From Uranotaenia lowii (taxonomy: Eukaryota > Arthropoda > Insecta > Diptera > Culicidae): DNA of 64,000 nt. The DNA lies in the NCBI RefSeq assembly GCF_029784155.1, contig NC_073691.1, positions 65,106,839 through 65,170,838 of the forward strand. The letters are read 5' to 3'. How positions within the stretch are numbered: the stretch's first letter is position 1; every line of letters begins with the position of its first letter. A model generated the notes under the pieces. It was not told the origin of the DNA, did no database searches, and saw only the letters and a program-made list of their open reading frames with translations. This document shows, in pieces, positions 34,561 to 47,100 of the stretch. A program made the translations under genes and the position numbers.

Positions 34561-35548
34561 TACTTGGGCTTTCTAAAACTAAAACAAATTAATTAAACTA
34601 GAAAGATGTTACACCGCATAAATCTGCAATGTTGCATATTTCCGTAATAAATGCATGCAAATCAGAAACAGTTTCTGTCTATCCCGTCAGAACTCTTGTT
34701 TTCAGGATAGCTGCCGAATCATTATGGTTTGCTATCGTGTACTGGACTAAGCTGGTTTCTTTTCGAAGACCGTGAACCCCGGAAGGATGAGGTTCGAGAG
34801 GCTGTGGCGAAAATTGTTTTCACACCCTGGATGGGACATGCGCAGATGATGGAGATGTCTATCGAACAAATTACTTGGACGTCGAGGGGCCTGTGGATGT
34901 TGTGTTACATGACGTTCGAACTTTTTCTGAATAGCACATTAAGGATGTATGATATGTTGTTCAAATATGAATGGAATTTGAATAGTCTTTGATAAGAAAC
35001 GCTTTTAAGTTTAATCCAACTCAAAACGAAGTCTTTTTTTGGATTGATTTTTCATGTGGTTAATAAAAATAACAGTCTCGTTTTACTTTTCGGTTAATTA
35101 TTGATTTCAATCAACCATTCAGTTCAAAAGAATTGAAAAATAGATAAACAGCATCTCTTGACTTTTGAATCTCCTGTCTTTCATTTACACCAATAAAACT
35201 TTTTATTCTTGGATTTTTGGTCTAATATTTTATCTAAATGGAAATTGTGCAATGCAAATTCAATGTTCTTAAAAATGTATGTTTTATTTTTAAACAAGCG
35301 CTGCTTATCTATGTTAAATTTTTTGAAACAATCAGAAAACCTTACAATGGTCCAGTGTTATGTGCCATCTGACGTTGCCGGTTTACAGGAGAAAAAGCAG
35401 TTTTACAGTCAATTGAACAGCGTGATTTTTTTTATTATTCTTCGGGACTTCTTTTTTGTTTATTCTTTTTTTTGCATATGTGTTCATGGTTAAATATTGT
35501 CTCAAACTATTTACATTTTTATTGTTATCTTGTGTTTCAATCATAAAC
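34561..35548. other. Spacer with a possible exon-like open segment
   Basis: 34729-34992 plus is open for 87 codons. An overlapping frame (about 34786-34928) encodes an acidic stretch (TLDGTCADDGDVYRTNYLDV) ending at a stop. There is an acceptor-like CTTGTTTTCAG just upstream of 34706. No family was recognised. Confidence 0.25.
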
Positions 35549-35563
35549 ATTATATATCTTATA

Positions 35564-36025
35564 GGGCTTGTGATATAGCTCAGTTGGTAAGTCAGTTGCC
35601 TCCTGAGCCGATGTCCGTGAGTTCGAGCCCAAGAGCAAACTTCGAACTCAGTTGTACCGGAAAAGTTTTTCAATAACGGGACAATATTTCGGCTTTTTCA
35701 GTCAATTCACGGATCCAAAACACCTTCTCTTCTTATTCCGACGTTTCGTTCTTTATTTGAACTTTTTCACAGGAATCTACAACAAACATTACAATCTCTT
35801 AATGAACTGTTGTAGATTCCTGTGAAAAAGTTCAAATAAATAACGAAACGTCGGAATAAGAAGAGAAGGTGTTTTGGATCCGTGAATTGACTGAAAAAGC
35901 CGAAATATTTTTCCCGTTTATACAGTTTTACCAGTCGAGAACAATTATCTTTTTCAATAACTGTCTGTCAATAAAGTCGCGAATGCCATAAAGATGGTTA
36001 AACGACTTTAATCGAAACAAAAAAA
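35564..36025 (+). mobile_element. tRNA-derived SINE, split by a foldback insertion
   Basis: It begins GGGCTTGTGATATAGCTCAG with a tRNA-like A box (TAGCTCAGTTGGTAAG) and B box (GAGTTCGAGCCC), and ends ...GACTTTAATCGAAAC plus an A run. It is flanked by a 14 bp target duplication, ATTATATATCTTAT, at 35549-35562 and 36026-36039. The body is interrupted at TTTTTCAATAAC by 272 bp of foldback sequence. It is the same family as the SINE at 43.86 and 51.15 kb. Confidence 0.9.
35678..35949. mobile_element. Foldback insertion inside the SINE
   Basis: Arms of about 110 bp (GGGACAATATTTCGGCTTTT ... and its near-exact mirror ending AAATATTTTTCCCG) enclose a short loop around AAACATTACAATCTCTTAAT. TTTTTCAATAAC on both sides (35666-35677 and 35950-35961) is SINE sequence duplicated by the insertion, 12 bp. 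About 40 bases follow the right arm before the duplicate. The arms contain TCCGACGTTTCG, also seen in a related form near 59245 (CCCGACGTTTCGACCG). There is no ORF. Confidence 0.8.
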
Positions 36026-36039
36026 ATTATATATCTTAT

Positions 36040-36892
36040 CAATTTTAACATAATTCTTCCTTTCACTGTTCGATTTACTCTTTGAAGCTTTGGATATTGC
36101 AGTGTGGTAAAATTGATCCGCCTTCCTCCGTGTAATGTTCAAATCTCTGAAGGCATGTATTGCCACAATGGATCTGTGGTAGGACACGACCGAACGACCA
36201 ATCAGAAGCCACCACCCATGTGAAAGCTGATTCATTCAGTTGTCGCACTTGCTTGAATAAACATATAGAGGGAAGTGTTCCTAAATGCGCATGTTGGGTA
36301 ATATGCGCATACAGCCGATAGACGATATGGCTAGAGATTCAACGTATCTAATCAGTGCAGTTTGAGGGTAATACGTTATTAAAACATGGCATGAAAACAT
36401 TTGATTGTTATATAAAGCCAAAAAAAATTAAAAATTCAAACAAGATTTTTGTCAGTTTTGTTATAATATATTGAACTTTAATTATCGTGCGTACAGATTC
36501 TGTGAACAAAAATTTTAATGGTTTTTTCTTTCTTATTCATCTGGAAATCGGAAAAACAACAAATTAAAGCTTTTGGCAAGGTTGTAAATGATAAGATATT
36601 GGAATAAGAGACAGGTTCTGAATGCTCATATCGCAGCAGGTTAAATGCCTATATCAAGAAAAATAAATTAGTTTTATATTTTTTTTACTTTTTATCATTG
36701 AAACATTAAATCTATGCTCAAATCACGATCTTACATCGAAAAAAGAAGAACTTCGTACTGATCCGATAAAAATACGGTATGAACAAAATATTACCATGAA
36801 ATATGGCTATATGGCATACCAAACAATGTTTCATGCAAAAGAACTAGTGATGTTAAAAGTTTCACCAAAAATTTCAGCCTTGACGTACCTAC
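36040..36892. other. AT-rich spacer with one MITE-like end
   Basis: GGGAAGTGTTCCTAAATGCG followed by GTTGGGTAATATGCGCAT near 36271 looks like a MITE terminus with a short internal repeat of ATGCGCAT. The partner end was not found. No gene signal was seen. Confidence 0.35.
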
Positions 36893-37182
36893 ACTGCCGG
36901 CCAAAAGTTTGGGATCACCCGCTAAAAACATGCAAATTTTGATCGTTCATATCTCAGCCGTCTTAGGACATATTGCAAATCTTCTGATCTTATTTGAAAG
37001 ATAATGAGCTATAGCTATTTCGGAGGTATTTTGCCCAGAAATAATGTTTTAGTTTTGCACCTGAAACTTAACCTAAAGTTAGAACATTTTCAAAAAATCG
37101 CACTCAATATTCAAAGCCGATTATCTCGGGATAGGGTGGACCAAATTTCAAAATTTGAGTTGCATTAGAATTCTTATTCTAT
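36893..37182. mobile_element. Left end of a CCAAAAGTTTGGGATCACC-type element
   Basis: TACACTGCCGGCCAAAAGTT and the following ~70 bases align with the end of the MITE at 37294 (AAAACATGCAAATTT ... TTCATATCT), so this is another, diverged family member. The ends resemble Tc1-type termini. The other end is not clear. Confidence 0.5.
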
Positions 37183-37788
37183 ACTTCTCAAAACACAATT
37201 AAAAATTTTAGTGCAAAATTTTAAGAATGTACTTTTAATTAATAAAATAGACACTTAAGTCATCGTCCAAAAGTTTGGGATCACCCCTCAGTATGGTGTA
37301 TCGGCCAAAAGTTTGGGATCATTCTTTTAAAAACATGCAAATTTAACTCATTCATATCTTTCTCATCTAACATCGTATTGCAGATCTAAAGGGTGCATTT
37401 GAAAGCTTAGGAATTGTTGTTTTTTCATAAATTCATTAAAAAATTATATTTCAAATCCATAACCATAAAAAATTCAGAATCATAAGTGTGGATTTTAAAA
37501 AAGCAATTAATTTCAGTTAAATTTTTTATGGTTATCACTTTGAAATATAATTTTTGTATGAATTTATGAAAAAAGACAATTCTTAAGCTTTCAAATGTAA
37601 CCTTCAGATCTGCAAGACGATGTTAGATGAGAAAGATATGAACGCCCCAAAAGGCCCAAAATTTTGGCCGATACACCATACTAGGGGTGATCCCAAACTT
37701 TTGGACGATAACTTAATTGTCTATTTTATTAATTAAAAGTACCTTTATGAATTTTTGCACAAAATTTTTTGATTGTGTTTTGAGAAGT
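37183..37788. mobile_element. 606 bp palindrome: MITE inserted at the centre of another palindromic element
   Basis: The outer arms (ACTTCTCAAAACACAAT ... AAAAGTTTGGGATCACCCCT and the mirror) lie at 37183-37291 and 37681-37788. Between them sits a second foldback MITE, 37294-37678, with TIR TGGTGTATCGGCCAAAA, bordered by TA at 37292-37293 and 37679-37680. The inner element thus occupies the exact TA at the symmetry centre of the outer one. Both carry the CCAAAAGTTTGGGATCA motif. Confidence 0.8.
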
Positions 37789-38170
37789 AGCTCCACAATC
37801 TGGTTGAGGTCGACGGGAAGTCTCCCTAGCAAGTAGTACATTGTGTTCCACTTTCTCGTTGCTAATCAGGTGGTACATAAACTTTTCATCCGTAGACAAG
37901 ACTCGATGCTTTATGTTTTTCCACACTTCCTTCCAGTTTCTTTGCACCAGATTTTCTATTCTGTTACCAGGCAGGAGTATCAAAGAGTTTGAGTATATTT
38001 ATTGCGTCTGTTTCAAAGTCTGACGGAATTTTCAGATTTCCCGTATATGCAACATTCCTTCTGGGATTCCTCTTATGTGGCGTTGCATTCTGGATTATTG
38101 AAGAAAGTAGTTTGCATATGATAGAACATCTTTGGTCCAATAAAATCGGTTAGTAAACAGTGCTTCTTCC
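37789..38170 (-). other. Unassigned segment with an 84-codon open frame
   Basis: The minus-strand frame at 37729-37983 (NWKEVWKNIKHRVLSTDEK...) has a vague transposase-like look but no catalytic motif that I can confirm, and its 3' part lies in the palindrome arm. Not called as a gene. Confidence 0.25.
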
Positions 38171-38178
38171 AGTTAACA

Positions 38179-40515
38179 GTGAGAAAATTCCAATGGGTGA
38201 CATTCAAATCCACTAAGGTGAGTTCAACGCAAAAAATTGGCTCCGACAATCAGGACCTTGAGCGCATCATAGGGTATCATGGTTTAGAACAGATGAGCGA
38301 AAATGGAGAGCTGTTTGTAAAATTTTGTGGCAACAACAACACGGTGACCGGTGGATCATTCTTCCTCCATCGACCAGCACATAAGATCACTTGGGAATCC
38401 CGAGATGACCGAACAGAAAATCAAATTGACTACATCTGCATCAACCGAAATTGGAGAAGAAGCCTTCTTTATCTTCATGTCCGCAACAAACGAAGCGCAT
38501 ACATTGCATCTGGCCATCACCTTGTCCTGGTAAAGATACGAGTGACAGTCCAGATGTGAAAATGGCATACGTTAAACAGCTAGAATCCCGAGCCTCAGAA
38601 CTGCCGACAGACGGAACATTTTAAGAAGAAGAATAAGAAGAAGAAGAAAAGAAATTGAATGGTCTCCGCTTACAATATGCGAAGCTGGAAATGGCAGTTA
38701 AACGAGCTTGTACACGAGACAAGAGAGCCTGGCCAAATCCTCAGCCAGACAGGGAGAAAGAGCCGCCGCCAATGGTGATATCCGATTACTTTATGACATT
38801 TCTCGTCACCTTAGTGGTGTGAGGACTAATTCTAGAATGCCGCTAAAAGACCGAGCAGATCAGTTAATGACCGAGCGAACAGATCAGCTCAAACGATGAA
38901 CTGAGTACTTCGAACAACTCTCCGAGTCAAGAATAGCGATGGTCAACAGAACTCGAGGCTCGAAGCGCCAACAGTAAGTCGCATTGAATGCGTCAACTTG
39001 GAAGCGCCCTCGCTGGCTGACATAGGAGCGACAATCAAAGACATGAAACCAAACAAAGCGCCTGGAATCAGTTGCATTCCTGTTAAAATGCTTAAAGCTG
39101 ACCCTGCCCTGTCAGCACAAATGTTGCACCGTCTTTTCGCTGACATCTGGGATACTGCAACATTCCCGGCCGGCTAGATGCAGGTTATCGTTTTAAAGGT
39201 CTCGAAGAAAGGAAACCTGACAGATTGCGGTAACTGGCGAGGCATAACGTTGATCTGTACGACCCTAAAAGTACTCTGTCAAGTGATTCTGAACAGGATC
39301 CAGGAGAAAATCGACGCTTCACTCTGACGGCAACAAGCTGGATTCCGATCCGGACGATCATGTGTGGACCACATCACAACGCTACGAATCATACTGGAAC
39401 AAATCAACGAATTCCAGGACTTCTTCTGCTGGTGTTCGTTGATTTCGAAAAAGCATTCGACCGACTTAGCCATGTAAACATCTGGGCGGCTCTAAGGCGA
39501 CGAGGGTCCCAGAGAAACTAGTCCATCTCATCGAAGCACAATAAGAGGCATTTTCGTGCAAGGTCTTGCACGACGGTGTCTTGTCCGAACCAATCCCGGT
39601 AACTGCTGGAGTGAGACAAGGATGTATTTTATCACCGCTACTTTTTCTAACCGTAATGGATGAGATTCTGACTGGATCAATCGACTGTGCACCGAACCGA
39701 AGATTGCCGTGAAATCCTTCAACAATGGAGCAACTGAACGACCTTGACCTGGCTGACGATATTGTTTTGCTCGCCACACACAACCGGATGTGCAGAGCAA
39801 ACTAGACGACCTCACCGAAAGTTCCAAGGCAGCAGATCTCAAAGTCAATGTCGGAAAGACCAACTCGATGGAGATCAACACAGGAAATCCCTCCAGTTTC
39901 ATGGTAGCTGGGCAACAAGTTGAGAAAGTGGAGTGCTTCCAGTATCTTGGTAGCCAGATAACGCCTGATGGTGGTACCAGGAAAGACATCGAAACCCGGA
40001 TCAGAAAGGCCCGATTTGCGTTTGCGAGTCTCCGAAACATCTGACGGTCACGCCAAATCTCTCTACGAACGAAAATCCGAATCTTCAACTCAAACGTCAA
40101 ATCCGTATTGCTGTACGGGTGCAAAACTTTGTGCACATATGCGGTAACGTCGCGAAAACTGCAAATATTTGTAAACCGCTGCCTGTGGAATATCATCCGC
40201 GTTTGGTGGCCTGGCAACTGGATCTCGAAAGAAGAACTACATCGCCAGTATCATCAAAGGGCGCTATAAATCGAGATTCGGTAACGTAAGTGAAGATGGA
40301 TCGGGCACACGCTGCGAAAAGATGAAAACGAAATTTGCAGAGAGGCGCTAGATTGGAATTCAGAGGGACATCGAAGAAGAGGTAGACCCAGAAACTCGTG
40401 GCGGCGAAGAATAGCCGCCGAAATCCGAACTGTCGATGAAAATCTTGACTGGGACCAGGTGAAGACGCTGGCTCCATATCGTCAAGAGTGGAGGTCTCTT
40501 ACCACGGCCCTATAG
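38179..40515 (+). pseudogene. RTE-like LINE, endonuclease plus reverse transcriptase, multiply broken
   Basis: The endonuclease part at about 38230-38560 keeps NQDLERIIGYHGL, NGELFVKFCGNN, WESRDDRTENQIDYIC and SGHHLVLVKIR (the terminal DHH is changed to GHH). The RT part follows from about 39030: KPNKAPGISCIPVKMLK, QVIVLKVSKKGN, then FVDFEKAFDRLSH (motif A), AGVRQGCILSPLLFLTVMDE (motif B), LDLADDIVLLA (motif C) and QYLGSQITPDGGTRKDI (thumb). Next comes a C-terminal KIRIFNSNVKSVLLYGCKT and WIGHTLRKDENEICREAL-like tail ending near the GTGGGATCATTTGG 3' end. Stops and shifts occur throughout (for example after AALRRRGV and before RSRQISLRT), and a (GAA)n tract at 38625 interrupts the linker. It is inactive. 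The same family is present at 18-19.4 kb. Confidence 0.9.
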
Positions 40516-42040
40516 ACCGGAGGATCGGCGTGGGATCATTTGGTAAGTAAATTAAATATCTCAGCCCTACCCGATCAGTAGAGCATATCAAAGTTGTTAC
40601 TCAAACCCTTCTCGATGAGAAATTATTATCTTACTCAGATGTAGCTTTAAAATCAATATCGTTTCTGACGTTTCGAAAAAACAAATTATTATATCTGCTT
40701 TTATACAAACAGTAGTTTTTTCAGCCACAGTTTGCCTGCTTCGAATCCATCTATTGGAATTTTGAAGCGCTAATTCCAATGCATCAGGCATGGATCAGAG
40801 GTAGCGTGCGCTCGATTCTCCTGGCTGTGGTCCAAACTTTCGAAAACTTCTTCCAGTTGGAAACAGTTCCTGAAAGTTTGAGTACAAGACAGGAGGCAGT
40901 TCAAAATTATCATCATCGTCTTGATATAATGATCGTTTGTATAATTATCGATTATATAATAATATTAATCTCCTGATCGAGTTCTCGCTGTATTTGAGTC
41001 AATCTTGAAATCGTTCCTTCCAGCATTCGCTGATTCTTCGTTTGAAAATGTGTTGGAAAGGTCAGGTATCTACACAACAGGTTTTATATCGCTTCAGTTA
41101 TTTCCCGAAGGAAGGAGATAGAAGAATTTTACGACTATAATTCAAAAAAAAAACGGTTGCCGAAAATGTATCTTTAGTCGGCTGTACAGAATAAATTAAC
41201 GTACATGGGGGTTTGAGAAGACGATTGCTGTTCGTGCAATGCTTAACACTTAACCGAGAATCTTAAAACATTAGAATGATATCTGGTGAATGTAGAAAAG
41301 AGTTAATTATACAGTAAAAGAAGATGCCTAGTTTTGTTAAAAAGCTTACCGAGAATTGAAGAATTGCAACAAGTAATTTACCGACTCGAATTACCCTATC
41401 CTACCCTACCTACCATTCCATAAAAATTCCCGCCCTCAAGTTTATTACATCAAGCTTATCGATTCGACATTCGTAAATAACTTATTTGGCAGCACATTCA
41501 TTTGATCAAAATTGATGAATTATGTATGATTTTTAGTAGGTTTTTTTTTAATCCTCTGCATGTGTTCCGGTTTGCCTTACGTCAAAACTACCATAGGGTG
41601 TGTCGAATTCAAACTTTGTTTTGAATTTCAAAACCTATGTAGTCTAAAAAGTTTTCGTTTTAGAAAAAAAAAACATAAACTTCAAATTTTCATTTCATTA
41701 GCTTTACATGGAAATTTTTTTAATGAAATCCACACTCAACCGAAAAGCAAATTCACCTGGATTTTCACGCAGGCATTTAAAACGTGAATTTTTGCTTGAT
41801 TTACGTGAAGCTCTTAGCAGTTAATAATTAAAACACATGATCCTTATATGAAATTTACATAGTTGAATGCCGTCAAAACGTATCCGCCAAGTATAAAAGA
41901 ATTTGGTGCATTTTATGAGATATTCACGTAACTTTGAAAAAATTATTCACGTAGAATCTTTGTGGAAGAAAACAGTAGTCAAAACGGCCCGGATCCAACT
42001 GAAAAATAAAGAAACTCTGAGTGATAGAAAAGCTGATTTT
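40516..42040. other. AT-rich spacer
   Basis: A GC-richer patch lies at 40720-40880. TACCCTA-rich short repeats lie near 41395-41410. No gene recognised. Confidence 0.35.
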
Positions 42041-42041
42041 T

Positions 42042-42174
42042 GTAAGTAGTAAAAATTTTATTGTGTTTTTGTTGTTTTCATCTTTTGCTATCTTTACAGG
42101 ATTCGGACGGCCAGCAACGTGGCTCATCAAATGTCATTTCATCAACGGTGTTCAAATTTATAAGTGAAGTGTAA
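42042..42174 (+). other. Candidate short intron and 3' exon
   Basis: A GTAAGTAG donor at 42042 and a TATCTTTACAG acceptor ending at 42099 would make a 58 base intron, a normal size for insects. The downstream segment is open in one frame (DSDGQQRGSSNVISSTV ...) to a TAA at 42172-42174. The upstream open frame is only about seven codons long before a stop, so a coding role is unproven. Confidence 0.25.
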
Positions 42175-42731
42175 ATGTGTAGTTAATGTGTTAAAGTAGA
42201 AATAAGAGAGAGTGCGGCGACCGTGACTGACGGGTGTGGTTATTTTTGCTGCTGATTTTTACTCCTGAAAAATTATTTTATTTTCAATTGTGAATTGTTA
42301 TTTGAGACAAAAATTCGTACAGAAGTTGGATAATTTGAGTTTGCGTCGCGTTTGTTCTAATTTTGTTAGTGTTTTGAGGTCTCCCAGTTCATTATTGAAA
42401 CTCTAGCTAGTGGACGATGTACATTGGTTGTTAAAATAGCTGGGGCCGGTGCCGGAAATGGAAGAAAATTTACAGCTTTACTTGATACTTTTTTCGAATC
42501 TTTCTACAAATCAGAGCTAAGTATACCTTTATCCAAATTGAAATTTCTTGTTCAGTAAGGTAGTTTATTGAATAAAATGCGATTTTTGTGTTTTGCTATC
42601 TGCCGATCAAAATACAAGTTTCCGCTAAACAAAACTATGGTCAAGTTTATTAGCTGTTCTTAATGAAGATGTATTTGGCAGATTTTTCAAGAGTCTGCAT
42701 AGTATTTGCGCTGAATATATATTGATTAGAA
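42175..42731. other. AT-rich spacer with a short shared repeat
   Basis: TAATGTGTTAAAGTAGAAAT and the next few bases at about 42184 also occur at about 56894, with unrelated flanks. Otherwise no signal. Confidence 0.4.
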
Positions 42732-43301
<570 letters not shown>

Positions 43302-43767
43302 ATTCCAATTGTCAATGGCAATGATATGATAATAAGAATGCAATCCAGCGCAGCCCGGCAAACCATAACGTGTGCGGTTGGACCGAGCAAAAGGGTGTGG
43401 CAGGCAATTAGTCGAATACAAGTCAATGATGATGGGGCATGAAGCGTGCCTATATCCATACCTTTGAATGGGTGGCGTTGGGCTGATAGTTGTGTTGTAT
43501 TGTCTCCTGCGTTTTGTTACGGATTATGGTGAATTCAGTTTTCGCTGACCTACAGTTCCACATTCACTGAGACGAGCGTTTTATAATAGGATATTCTACC
43601 GCGTATGTAGCTTAATCCTAAGTTGATCAGTTAGGTTCTAGATTTTTTTTAAAGAACATAAGTAAACAGTTATTATCTTTTTATTTGACTAGGCAGACCT
43701 ACTTATATTGAAGCAGGGTGGCTACAGAACGGGGAAAACCGGGAATTGAAAATCGCAAAGGAAAAAT
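43302..43767. other. Spacer with GGGAAAACCGGGAATTG-type repeat
   Basis: The short GGGAAAACCGGGAATTGAAAA patch at about 43734 resembles a low-complexity repeat common in arthropod genomes. No gene was seen. Confidence 0.4.
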
Positions 43768-43999
43768 CCAAAACCAGGAAAAATACAAAAGGAATCCAAA
43801 ATTCCGTTTTGCTTTCAAGATCAGAAATTCTACCAAAAATTCAAAAATCAGAATTACTATTTGGGCTTGTGATATAGCTCAGTTGGCAAGTCTATTGTCT
43901 CCTGAGCCGATGTCCGCGAGTTCGAGCCCAAGAGCGAACATCGAACGCAGTTGTACCGGAAAAGTTTTTCAATAACGATCCGCCAACTACAACGTTGAT
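43768..43999 (+). repeat. 232 bp direct repeat, left copy (target duplication of the LOA LINE)
   Basis: Base for base identical, as far as I can read, to 51055-51286. It starts CCAAAACCAGGAAAAATAC and ends CTACAACGTTGAT. It consists of flanking DNA plus the first ~137 bases of a tRNA-derived SINE. The LINE 3' end begins immediately after it. Confidence 0.95.
43863..43999 (+). mobile_element. tRNA-derived SINE, 5' part (cut by the LINE insertion)
   Basis: GGGCTTGTGATATAGCTCAG with A box TAGCTCAGTTGGCAAG and B box GAGTTCGAGCCC, then the body AGTTGTACCGGAAAAG. The SINE stops at GTTGAT where the LINE starts. The complete version is the right-hand copy. Confidence 0.9.
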
Positions 44000-44151
44000 C
44001 AGGTATCAGGTATCAGAAAGGGGTTGGCTCAATTAGCGGCACGTTATCCAAACAATCGGGAAAATTGTGCCTGGCCTTTTATTTTATAGATTTCATCATT
44101 TACCTGAGAAAACCTATGTCCATTGAGGAAGTTTAAAAACTTTTTAAAGCT
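44000..44151 (-). other. 3' UTR and simple-repeat tail of the LOA LINE
   Basis: Follows the ORF2 stop. It contains AATAAAAGGCCAGG and ends in two to three copies of a TGATACC unit, the kind of short tandem tail LOA/I-type elements use instead of poly(A). Confidence 0.7.
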
Positions 44152-47100
44152 TTAGAGCTCTTTTCCACAAAGAGTAAGGAAAGATAGTAAGTGTTTGAGG
44201 TTTAGTTTCTTGAAATTGGATTCACTTATAACGTGTTGTCCCAAAATACGAAAACGTAGTTGAGCAAATGATGGGCAGTTACATATCAGGTGGAAAGAAT
44301 CTTCTACGTCTGATTCACAACTTCCACATACAGGAGATTCAGCACGCTGAATTTTATGCATGTGATAATTGAGCTTACAATGGCCAGAGAGTGCTCTGAT
44401 CAGGATACTACAATGAGATTTACACAGAGTTAACAAATATTTTGATACCATCTGAGAGGGTTTTTCTAAGAATAATTTGGTTTGGCGACAAGTGTCCAAC
44501 TCCTCCCAATATCGTTCATGTTGGACAGAAGACCAAGCATTTATTTGGTTTCTGACCCAGCATGGCGAAATTGGGACAGCCGGTTCTGGACCACAAAATT
44601 CCTTTTCCGATCCAGCTCTGGCGAGTTCGTCGGCGCACTCGTTTCCAAAAATTCCCGTGTGACCAGGTACCCATAAAAGGTTTAAGCTGTTGCTTTCAGC
44701 AAGCTCTACGACTGCTTTTCGGCATGCGATTACCAGTTTAGATCTGGTGCTAGAGGCGTTTAAAGCTTTTAAAGCCGCTTGGCTGTCTGAGCAGATATAA
44801 ATTGTCCTAAACATGATTTTCTTTTGCAGCGCAATTTGCACACCATACATGATAGCATACAGTTCGGCCTGGAAAACAGTGCAGTATCTACCTAGAGGTT
44901 GAGAATGTTCTATGTTCAACTCGTGACTGAAGATTCCTGCACCAGCGCGGCCGTTCGCCAGTGAACCGTCTGTATAGAAAACTATATGCGAGGACATTTG
45001 TTCCTCCACAAAACCTGATGTCCATTCTTGGATTAGAGGAAATTTTGTGTTGAAGTTTTTATAGGGAAAGTTATTCGCAAGTGTTAGATCATTGGGTGCT
45101 GTGTGGAACAAATTTATTCGGAGAAATTCATGCCACACATTTGTATGGGTCGGAAGTCGCACAGCATAGTCAGGCTGCCAAAAACCGACCGCCTGTAATC
45201 GAAAGGCACATGAAAGGGCTTCCTGTTTAAGGAACACATGTAAAGGTTTTATAGAGAATAGAGCTTCAAGAGCGGCTATAGGTGTTGTTGTGAGCGATCC
45301 GGACATCCCCAAAAGACACATTCTTTGAATATGATTTAGTTTTGTCCGAACTGTAGCAACTTCACCTTTTTGCCACCATACTAGGCATCCGTAGGCCAAA
45401 GTTGGTCGAACTATAGTGGAATATATCCAGTGGATATGTTTGGGTTTGAGTCCCCAGTTATTGCCGATTGCTCGTCGACACTGTCCAAAAGCCATGCAGG
45501 CCTTTTTAATTCTAAATTCAATATGAGCAGACCAAAGTAACTTGGAGTCTAGAATAACGCCCAAATATTTTACTTGGTCCGATAGGAAAATTTGCGAGCC
45601 ATAGAAAAACAGGGGTCGAACTCCACGAATATTGCGTTTTTTTGTAAATAGAATTAAGTTGGTTTTCAATGGATTGACAGAAAGGTTTACTCGCGAGCAC
45701 CAACTTTCCACTGATCGTAGGGCTTGTTGCATTATGTCAAAAAGTGTGCTGGTGCACATTCCATTGATCAAAAGTAGATAATCGTCGGCAAATCCATAAG
45801 TAGGTATTCCTTGATCGTTGAGATTTTTCAGCAAACTATCCGCAACTAAATTCCAAAGAAGGGGTGAAAGAACACCCCCCTGAGGACAGCCACGAGTACT
45901 TACTTTTTCAATTTCAGCCAGTCTTAACTGCGAGTGAAGATGTCTGTTACTAAGCATAGAGTGTATCCAATTAATGATGACATCGGGAATTCCGTGGTGC
46001 TGCGCTGCATTTACAATTGAGACGAAGGATACATTATCGAATGCTCCTTCTATGTCTAGGAAGGCTCCTAAACAAGATTGTTTGTGGGTAAAAGCTTCTT
46101 CAATTTGGTACACGATATTGTGCAAAAGAGTTATCGAGGATTTGCCAGTTTGATACGCATGCTGCGTCTCATGGAGAGGATAACGTATTAGACATTCCTC
46201 TCGTATATAATGATCGATTAAACGTTCCAGAGTTTTTAAAAATAATGAGCTTAGACTTATAGGGCGAAAACTTTTTGCCTCGTCGTAAGAATCTCTTCCA
46301 CCTTTGGGAATGAATTTTACATTTATTTTTCTCCACAGTTTAGGGATATACCCGGTTGCAAGACTGCTTACCATTACTTTTTTAACTACGAATTTGAGAT
46401 GATCATAGCCCTTTTGAAGAAAAATAGGAAGAACCCCATCTCTACCGGGAGATTTATACTGAGCAAACCCATCGATTGCCCATTTTAGAGATTCATCAGT
46501 TATAACTTTGCGAGCGAAAAACCAGTTTTCCGAACTACTTGAGAAAAATTCTTGTTCAACAGCAAAGGTTGACTGAACACAACCCGGAAAATGAATATTG
46601 TACAGACATGCTAATGTGTCTTCATCACTTGAAGTGTAATCTCCATTTAAGGTTTTTAGATTAGATACCTGATAATGATTTGATTTAGCCAAGACTTTGT
46701 TGAGTCTACACGCCTCATTTAAGCCTGAAATGTTTGTACAATAGGTCTGCCAGCTTGAACGCTCAGCCGCTCTAGTGGCTTTCCTGTAGGCTCTTCGAGC
46801 AGACTTAAAAGCTTCAAACCCTTCTGTACGTCGTCTATTCCACGCACGTCTGCAGCACTTCCTCAGTTTTGCAAGGTTTGAATTCCACCATGGTGTGGTT
46901 TTTTTATGTATTCTTAAAGTGCGAAGTGGGCATGCCTCTTCAAAGGAGCTCACTATCTTTTCTGTCATGTTATCCACGACATCGTCTAGATCAGCAGGAG
47001 TGTTTATTTGAGGAAAGTATCCATGAAATCGGGTAGCTAAATTATCCAAGTAGTGATCCCAATTTGTAGCTCTTGGGTTTCTAAAAGAGACAGTATTCAG

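Noticed and set aside
34729..34992. 87-codon frame as an exon
   Set aside because: A competing frame is equally protein-like and neither joins to neighbours. Kept only as a note.
43863..43940. tRNA gene with A and B boxes
   Set aside because: The same sequence recurs with a non-tRNA body, A tail and target duplications. It is a SINE head.
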